Source of the DNA: Tritrichomonas musculus
Taxonomy: Eukaryota > Parabasalia > Tritrichomonadida > Tritrichomonadidae
Direction of reading: 5' to 3'
Length of the DNA stretch: 64,000 bases
Assembly: GCA_039105265.1 (NCBI GenBank)
Contig: JAPFFF010000021.1
Coordinates: forward strand, 2,108,001-2,172,000
Part shown: piece after piece, positions 58,701 to 64,000 of the stretch
Layout of the letters: each line of letters starts with the position of its first letter
How positions within the stretch are numbered: the stretch's first letter is position 1
Position numbers and translations under genes: made by a program
The notes under the pieces: model-generated
What the model was told of the DNA's origin: nothing
Seen by the model: the letters and a program-made list of their open reading frames with translations, nothing else
The model's database searches: none

Positions 58701-60354
58701 CACCACAATATGAGCCTGCCTTAGTGGCTACATGAGAGAAAGTGTTATTATAGAGCCTGATATTTGATACATGGTGCATAATTGAAACTAAGTATCCACT
58801 TTCCATGTTAATGTTTTGGAAAACGTTGTTTTCTATAACAGGTGCCTTTCTCAATTTTGTCAATATCATAAATTGCCTTGTATTTCCCTGAACAATGTTG
58901 TTGGTGAATCGGACAGTGTTACTTGCATCACCTGAATAGCTGGCATCAATTTTCACCATATCTCTTGGGCAATTAGTAAAAGTGCAATGATCAATGAGGA
59001 CATTTCCGGTTTCAATTTTACCAACTCTAGAACCTTTCTCAGAACTTTCAAAATTGAAAGCGCAATCATATATGGTCAATTGAGTATTTTGTCCATTTAT
59101 TTTAAACATAAAGTGTGCATCAGATCGACCAACTTTATTGAAAGTGCATGAGTTAATTGTAAGTTTCAAATTAGCGTTAAATGACATGATAAGTCCTTCA
59201 TCAAATTGTTTAACATATCGATAATTTGTGAAGGTGCAACGTTCTATTGTGAACTCACTTACTTGCCAAGTAACCCATGCAATGGATGGATTTAATACAT
59301 AATCGTCATATTCAAAAACGTTATCATGAAAAGCGACCTTTTTCCTGAAAACGCCTAAGAAATTTCCAGCTGAAACAACATTTCTGAAAGTGCAACCAGA
59401 AAATTCATTAATGTCGGATTGTTGTTGTATATCAAAGAATCCTTTGTCAAAACTGTTTTCATATGTTTGGCCTATAAAATCACTCGGCAAAAGTGGTTGT
59501 GGTGATGGTGAAGGATAAGGAGCAGGTGTCTGTGGTGGTGGATCATGTTCATAAAAAGCGCAATAAAATGAAATTTCAGTTGGAGGTTGTTCATTTGGAT
59601 TTTCCACCAATAACGAATAGATTCTGAATGGTAATTCTTTTGTGACATGTAATAAAACACCGTCAGTTTTTGTTTCCGAATGTTCAGATTTTGTTAAATA
59701 ACTATCATCGCCAACTTTAATTTTAATAGAGCCATAATTGGGACCTGTTGATCCATAGATCCATATCTTTGAGCATGGTACATCATACATTAACTGGGCT
59801 TCTTTGTTGTTGGACCATCCAAGGATGCCGCCAACTCCATCGGAATTTGTCACCCAGTTTCCACCAGCAATCATATCGGTGAAATTTAATCGTTTAGCTT
59901 TAACTGATGGCCAATAAGCAAATTTATGTATTTGAATTTTGCCTTCTCCATTGACTTTAATTGTATGTTCGCCATATGTTAATAGATCAGATGTATAGAG
60001 AAGTTCACCGTTTATTGGATTACCAGTACTTACATCAACTTCTTTTACTAGGTTACCTCCTAAATAAATTTTTATTTTACCAAATCCTGAACCTTTTGAC
60101 CCATATATTTGATATTGTTGGCCAGTAAATTTGTATTGGAAATAATGATCAGCTGTTGTTGCAAAACAATGTTTACCACATTTGGGATTCGCATTTTTAT
60201 CCGCAGTACATTCATAAAAAGTTTCGCAATTACCAATATTTTTATCCATTTGATCAACACCAACAGAAATTGGTATAGTATCTGTTGCTGGAGCAGTTGG
60301 TTCTTCTAAAACTCGAATTGACTGAGATAAGGTAAAGAAAATAACGAAAAACAT
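55786..60354 (-). CDS. Pmp-like beta-helix surface protein
   Basis: The 1522-aa protein has a signal peptide (about 1-13), an N-terminal Cys-containing lectin-like region (about 40-270, with a ...YQIYGSKGSGFGKIKI-type repeat at two places), a Pro-rich spacer (about 273-290), and then about 1150 residues of right-handed beta-helix. Recurrent GGAI/GGAV/GGAL motifs and F-x-x-N-like steps resemble chlamydial polymorphic membrane proteins, a class expanded in trichomonads. The last helical part (about 1200-1460) closely parallels that of the giant LCAT-fusion protein. One membrane span (1481-1504) and a short acidic tail follow. It is probably a surface adhesin or receptor; binding partner unknown. 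Start at 60354 gives the only good signal peptide. Confidence 0.88.
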   Translation of the reverse strand: MFFVIFFTLSQSIRVLEEPTAPATDTIPISVGVDQMDKNIGNCETFYECTADKNANPKCGKHCFATTADHYFQYKFTGQQYQIYGSKGSGFGKIKIYLGGNLVKEVDVSTGNPINGELLYTSDLLTYGEHTIKVNGEGKIQIHKFAYWPSVKAKRLNFTDMIAGGNWVTNSDGVGGILGWSNNKEAQLMYDVPCSKIWIYGSTGPNYGSIKIKVGDDSYLTKSEHSETKTDGVLLHVTKELPFRIYSLLVENPNEQPPTEISFYCAFYEHDPPPQTPAPYPSPSPQPLLPSDFIGQTYENSFDKGFFDIQQQSDINEFSGCTFRNVVSAGNFLGVFRKKVAFHDNVFEYDDYVLNPSIAWVTWQVSEFTIERCTFTNYRYVKQFDEGLIMSFNANLKLTINSCTFNKVGRSDAHFMFKINGQNTQLTIYDCAFNFESSEKGSRVGKIETGNVLIDHCTFTNCPRDMVKIDASYSGDASNTVRFTNNIVQGNTRQFMILTKLRKAPVIENNVFQNINMESGYLVSIMHHVSNIRLYNNTFSHVATKAGSYCGGTSIWFQHMDKKESAITYEKCYFYDNSNNNENAPFNQGGAIHYGYTTSISNTAVNLKGCEFKRNKCPNGDGGAVAFSIDKDLTISDCIFEDNSAHGNGGAIFFWSKIAKPSDNSDAPDFVEPIKIKLLSIARCQFINNKGSAGSAIFTQAYYTLSNAKMGISDCTFTDNGQRDYSIYSVFGELTIENSNVKCTDGIKSSAILKVPERCNSITIAHSNFINCITNEMESFYIDTQNDDSTISILNCTFENCISSNRIVVNYKGTINVDSCTFKFDDANNACGAISLGSKTFTLKNSNFIKTNCIGAVKFASNGVNKNLPIVIDNCMFDSCLGSNKRCFDVSTYTNNIQFKNTLIQNMPATDRNGYILSFECNNNLETFVFENITFRNNRCSSDYGGGSGIWITDVENMEFKDCHFINNTALKDSTPRDKVPLGATESVYYQGDGGGFQYGFSETIYDINMLFDNCEFRGNKAVRHGGALALQTVGTVEIRHCTFIDNIAGYDPKSSSAQLLFNNYYSYKTHGRGGAIYLNPAFSHKSSDQTKFMRSVVIEDNTITTNTAYDGFALYVQGEDPGTEFNIRNNRFDKNTVQAGDASARAVILSEIEKLTIDSSNTFVDPDVNPPQQLVHANPDDGEDDENDADTTEFVNCSTNTRHEYLGVAGNRLIVIVTISKFNNIRTANKKHGGALYIVNAGLACQYVSFDNCITDQGYGGAIYLHNTIDTTSYVYINDDNFTSCSAKLGGAVFIYSSNKNCVLRVTGCLFKGNIGTAPKDSNKLYGGSGMFVAGKKGRILNNYFEENVGDGSSLKLYSYFDNAEINSPTLQSDERLIVSKCDFVLSDNSDSGVHYTRGNGGPRVLLSDCSFSGKLKKGAHYIDGELISDNSPKMIVSNCKSVDAASLDDSSNSLINLNSQVFDVAERKIKKKSQAPMKALTVVVTAISISLAAIVGFLVFAIKKKNPNDENEMSSEATDI

Positions 60355-60938
60355 TAATTATATAATAAGATTTTTAATATTTATTTAAAAAATTAAAATA
60401 GCGTGATAATAAAAAAATATTTTAAATTATTTAAGTATTTTTTTTATTTTAAATTAAATGAAAAAAATATAATATAACTAAAATAAAATAAAAATATAAT
60501 ATTTATAAGGATATTTTGTGATCTTTTTAATCGTTGAATTTTTGATTCTCCATTGAAAATTTGTATATAAAAAGAATATCAATATGTAATTGAATGGAAA
60601 AGCAATGATCATTTCTAAAGTTTCTTTTTATTTAAAAATAAATCAATATTTAATCATTCTAATAAATATTTACACCATTAAAGATGTATGGAACCTATTG
60701 TTTTTGTAAATTTTGCAATTCTATTATTATATAAACTTTTTGTATATAAATAATTTACCCTTAATTTTACCCTTCTATAGATAGACATGGATCTATTCGA
60801 TCATTTTTTTACCCATTTAATGTACATAATAATTTTTCTTTTATTCACTATTTAAATATAATCATTAAAATTAGTTAGAATGTTATCAGCATCCTTAAAA
60901 TATTTTTTATTTTTTACAAGGTATATATAAAAATAATT
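60355..60938. other. AT-rich divergent intergenic region
   Basis: The region separates the Pmp-like and ankyrin genes. A short run with two TTACCC-like repeats lies at about 60757-60775; nothing else is recognised. Confidence 0.4.
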
Positions 60939-63500
60939 ATGACGTATGAAGATTATTTAAGTCAAACGAAAAAAATCCAACAGATTATATTAGATTTTTT
61001 TGACAGCAATGGTAACAATGAAAATATCATCTATAATGTTAATATTTTTTTTAATGATTTAAAAAAAGGGCAAAATTTGCATCAATTAAAAGAAATTCTT
61101 CATTTAATTACAAAAATTGCGAACAATTACCACAGACATTCTTATTTTTTTAAGGTTTTTATAGAATTTTTCACAATTTACAAAGAAGATATTCTACAGA
61201 AATTTACAAATCGTCAAATTTTCCGCATATTTCACAGTAATAAGTGGATTCTTCTAATTCTTTTTAATGAACAAATTTTAGTTCCTGATAATTACATTTT
61301 AAATACCTTTAAGCAAACCAAATATTTACAAAAAAGCTATTTGCAATATTTTTATCCAGAGTTTCGAGATTTTCTCAATGAAAAAGATTTAAAAGAAATT
61401 AATGATTCTATTTCGCAATTATCTAATGATTCTGAATTGCTCATTGATTATAAAAACGCCTCGAGTAATTTTGAACAAAAACGACAAAATGGTGAAAATG
61501 ATCAATACATTTGTACGTTGATTCAAAAAGACTTAGTAGAAGAGTTCATTACTTATGTAAATCAAACAAATCTTTCATTGAATATTACTATCAAGCCATC
61601 CATTTTTGAAACGAACTCTTTTTTGCTTAAGAGCAAAAAGACAAGCTTGATTGAATACGCTGCTTTTTTTGGATCCATTCAAATTTTGAGATATTTATTT
61701 ATGAGTGAAGTTGAGCTAACTTCATCTTTGTGGCTTTATTCAATTCATGGAAAAAATCCAGAAATGATTCATTTTCTCGAAGAAAACAAAATTATTCCCG
61801 AAGATAAGTCATATGCGACATGTCTTATTGAAGCCATCAAATGTCATCATAATGATATTGCAACATATATTCAAACAAACCTATTAAGCCTTCAAGACAA
61901 AAATAGAGATTTTAATTATCTATTTTATTGTAGAAAATATCATAATTATTACTTTTTCCCCGAAGAATTAAAAATCGATACTGACATTTTCTATGATTTT
62001 TGCGAATTTGATTACATAACTCTTGTTGACTTATCATTACAAAGCCAAGGAATTAATTTTTCTAGTTTCAAAAACAGAATAGCGAAGATTTTCCATATCA
62101 ATAAAATGACCGAAGAAGAGACGCCGATACAAATTGCTGCCAAAAAAGGAAATATTGAAATAGTCGAACTTTTACTAAATATAAAAGAAATTGACATTAA
62201 TGGAAGGTCAACAGAAAAAGTCGGAAGCACTGCATATAACAGAACTCCATTAACGACAGCTGTACAAAACGGTGACATTGAAATGGTCAAATTATTACTA
62301 ACTCATCCAAAAATTGACGTCAATAAGAAATCTATAAGAACTTTTTTAGCAGAAGGATACCATGAATATCAAGAAAGCATGTCTGTTTTGCATTTGGCAA
62401 TTGTTAATGATGATCTTCAAATGGTTGATTTTTTATTAACTAAGAAAAGCATTGATGTTAATGAGAAAACAATTGTCATATTTGCCCATAGATCAGATCA
62501 AGTCATAACTGCTAAAACGCCTTTATTTTTGGCCGTTGAATTGAACAGATTCGATATTGTAAAAATTTTAATAAGCAAAAGTGAAAATATTGATGTAAAT
62601 TTGACTTCTTTAGATAAGCATCATTCACCAAAAGAATATTCTGACTCTTTGTTGGAAGCAAATGCTTTGCATGAGGCTGTTTTAACTGGTAATTACGAAA
62701 TTGTTCAACTTTTGTTATCTTCAAGAAATGATATTAATATCAATAGTTGTTTTAAATTTAAAAAAAGAGATGATGACGTATTAAATGAGAAATCGTGCTT
62801 ATTTGCAGCTTGCGAAATGAAAATGAAAGAAATAGTTTCAATTTTATTAAGTAGAGAGAATATTAATATTAATTGTGTAAATATCTTCAAATTCAAAAAT
62901 AATGAAGGATATTGTGAAGAGACACCTTTGTATATCGCAGTTGAAAAAGAAGATGTTGATATTGTTAGGCTTTTATTAGATCGAAATGATATTGATGTTA
63001 ATTACAAATCTAAATATTCGTCTAGTCAACAATCAATGTCATGGAGTGAATATAAAGAAATGACACCTCTCCATTTGGCAGTTGAAAAAGAAAACGCTGA
63101 AATCGTTCAACTTCTGATAACAATTCAAAAATTAAATATAAATGACGTATTCCTGCTAACAAGGAAAATTTATATTGGAGCAATGAGACAGATCGAAAGA
63201 ACAGCTTTGCTGTTGGCTATTGAAAAAAATCTCCCTGATATTGTTTCTATCTTATTGACGAGAAAAGACGTTAATGTTAACGTCTTGTTTCATTCATTTA
63301 AGAAAAGATTCGGATTTTTTACATCAGAAGAAATCATGAAAACTGCATTGCATATGGCAGTTGAAGAGAATAGTATAGATATTATTAGACTTTTGCTGGC
63401 TTATAATGGAATTGATATATCAATTAAAAATCAATCGGGAAAAACTCCAATTGATATAGCTACAAATGATGAAATCATTAAATTATTGAAAAAGGAATAA
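60939..63500 (+). CDS. DUF3447/ankyrin-repeat protein
   Basis: This intact 853-aa protein begins with the DUF3447 helical region (about 1-380), with RIFHSNKWILLILFNEQIL, SLIEYAAFFGSIQILRYL and EAIKCHHNDIATYI as recognisable parts. About ten ankyrin repeats follow from roughly 385 to 850; most show TPLHLAVEKEN-type helices and end in IDVN or ININ. Loops between repeats are unusually long (about 12-20 residues), at the same place where the gene at 10.4 kb has stops and frame changes. No signal peptide or membrane segment is present. Ankyrin stacks bind proteins; the partner cannot be told. It is a paralogue of the gene at 10.4 kb and the relic at 43 kb. Confidence 0.88.
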   Translation: MTYEDYLSQTKKIQQIILDFFDSNGNNENIIYNVNIFFNDLKKGQNLHQLKEILHLITKIANNYHRHSYFFKVFIEFFTIYKEDILQKFTNRQIFRIFHSNKWILLILFNEQILVPDNYILNTFKQTKYLQKSYLQYFYPEFRDFLNEKDLKEINDSISQLSNDSELLIDYKNASSNFEQKRQNGENDQYICTLIQKDLVEEFITYVNQTNLSLNITIKPSIFETNSFLLKSKKTSLIEYAAFFGSIQILRYLFMSEVELTSSLWLYSIHGKNPEMIHFLEENKIIPEDKSYATCLIEAIKCHHNDIATYIQTNLLSLQDKNRDFNYLFYCRKYHNYYFFPEELKIDTDIFYDFCEFDYITLVDLSLQSQGINFSSFKNRIAKIFHINKMTEEETPIQIAAKKGNIEIVELLLNIKEIDINGRSTEKVGSTAYNRTPLTTAVQNGDIEMVKLLLTHPKIDVNKKSIRTFLAEGYHEYQESMSVLHLAIVNDDLQMVDFLLTKKSIDVNEKTIVIFAHRSDQVITAKTPLFLAVELNRFDIVKILISKSENIDVNLTSLDKHHSPKEYSDSLLEANALHEAVLTGNYEIVQLLLSSRNDININSCFKFKKRDDDVLNEKSCLFAACEMKMKEIVSILLSRENININCVNIFKFKNNEGYCEETPLYIAVEKEDVDIVRLLLDRNDIDVNYKSKYSSSQQSMSWSEYKEMTPLHLAVEKENAEIVQLLITIQKLNINDVFLLTRKIYIGAMRQIERTALLLAIEKNLPDIVSILLTRKDVNVNVLFHSFKKRFGFFTSEEIMKTALHMAVEENSIDIIRLLLAYNGIDISIKNQSGKTPIDIATNDEIIKLLKKE

Positions 63501-63841
63501 TAAATAATTTTATATTAAATTATAATATTTATTTATTTATTTATTTAAAATAGTAATTAATATTTTATAATGTATTTTTACTAATGAAAAATTTGAGATA
63601 TTTGCATTTTAACAAATTCAATGAATAAACAAAAACACCCTTTGAAATATTATTAATGTTCATCGAAATAATTTCAGAGGGAAAAATTCGTGCCATTTTG
63701 CACTCACATTTTATAAATGTATATTTTTGAATGAAAAGGCGCTAATCTTTTTTTCCCCTTATTAAATAGATAAACTGAGCGAAACAAAATATATATTATG
63801 ATATAGTACTATATCATGAAATTAACAACCAATTGACAGAA
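63501..63841. other. AT-rich spacer with a 20-base palindrome
   Basis: Contains ATTCGTGCCATTTTGCAC at 63686-63703 (related to 42662-42678) and a perfect palindrome ATGATATAGTACTATATCAT at 63798-63817 just upstream of the last open frame. Confidence 0.45.
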
Positions 63842-64000
63842 ATGCCTCGTAGATTTTCCATTCCAGAATCAATGATTATATCATTTATGAAAATGTATTT
63901 TCAAAAAAGAACTCTTTATGTTTAAAGAAGAAGACCAATTATGATTATTGATGAGGTTACAAAAGATGTGGTTGAATTCATAGAATCTCAAGACGATCAA
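63842..64000 (+). pseudogene. Possible broken transposase N-terminus, cut by the window edge
   Basis: From the ATG at 63842 one frame reads MPRRFSIPESMIISFMKMYF, then a TAA stop after QKRTLYV, then continues in the same frame as RRRPIMIIDEVTKDVVEFIE to the end of the window. The second part resembles the RRPP-x-I-x-D-E-V linker of Tc1/mariner-like helix-turn-helix regions. The call is weak because only about 50 codons are visible. Confidence 0.3.

Overview
The window looks like a chromosome segment from a trichomonad (parabasalid) protist, most likely Tritrichomonas or a close relative. This is inferred from the content: very AT-rich DNA, mostly single-exon protein genes, TCA-Py-(T/A) initiator-like motifs just before several start codons, DUF3447/ankyrin proteins, chlamydial-Pmp-like beta-helix surface proteins, a saposin-like secreted protein and a serine hydroxymethyltransferase with a hydrogenosome-type presequence. 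No species can be proved from the sequence alone. No rRNA, tRNA or CRISPR array was found.

Layout. 1-3.6 kb is gene-poor and dominated by a decayed ~3 kb element with 18-bp terminal inverted repeats and TTAA flanks. 3.8-10 kb carries three housekeeping-type genes: an NSF/Sec18 AAA ATPase, a transglutaminase-like protein ending in a CaaX-like box, and the tRNA ligase RtcB. 10.4-13.6 kb has an interrupted DUF3447/ankyrin gene and a secreted two-domain saposin protein. 13.8-19.8 kb is a nest of mobile DNA. An outer element has 13-bp inverted termini and an 8-bp target duplication. Inside it lies a 4.06-kb element with two 963-bp, nearly identical, direct terminal repeats (each itself ending in 19-bp inverted repeats) around a 658-aa transposase-like gene. 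Ten bases to the right of the outer element's target duplication lies a second element of 901 bp with hAT-like features.

20.2-28.4 kb holds an EamA/DMT transporter, an EF-hand protein, a MYST histone acetyltransferase, a coiled-coil protein and SHMT. 28.7-31.3 kb encodes a membrane-anchored tandem LCAT-like protein, and 31.98-38.29 kb a UBR4-like giant E3 ligase. 39.1-42.6 kb is a broken Ariadne-type RBR ubiquitin-ligase gene. The position where RING2 should lie is occupied by about 80 copies of a 21-bp minisatellite, and a 51-bp perfect inverted duplication disrupts its 5' part. A DUF3447 pseudogene and a caspase-fold protein without its catalytic cysteine follow.

45.3-60.4 kb contains two very large type I surface proteins. 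One combines an LCAT-like pseudoenzyme, four discoidin-like repeats and a Pmp-like beta-helix. The other is almost wholly beta-helix. Between them lie a BTB-like/F5-8C protein and an RCC1-repeat protein. The window ends with an intact DUF3447/ankyrin gene and a fragment that may be a broken transposase N-terminus.

There is no operon logic: genes are on both strands with individual AT-rich spacers. Shared themes are vesicle traffic and surface display (NSF, LCAT-like, Pmp-like, saposin), ubiquitin signalling (UBR4-like, RBR relic) and lineage-specific ankyrin families. The features most worth a second look are the 4.06-kb element with terminal direct repeats, the RBR gene invaded by a minisatellite, the LCAT/discoidin/Pmp fusion, and the regularly spaced AT-rich interruptions between ankyrin repeats.
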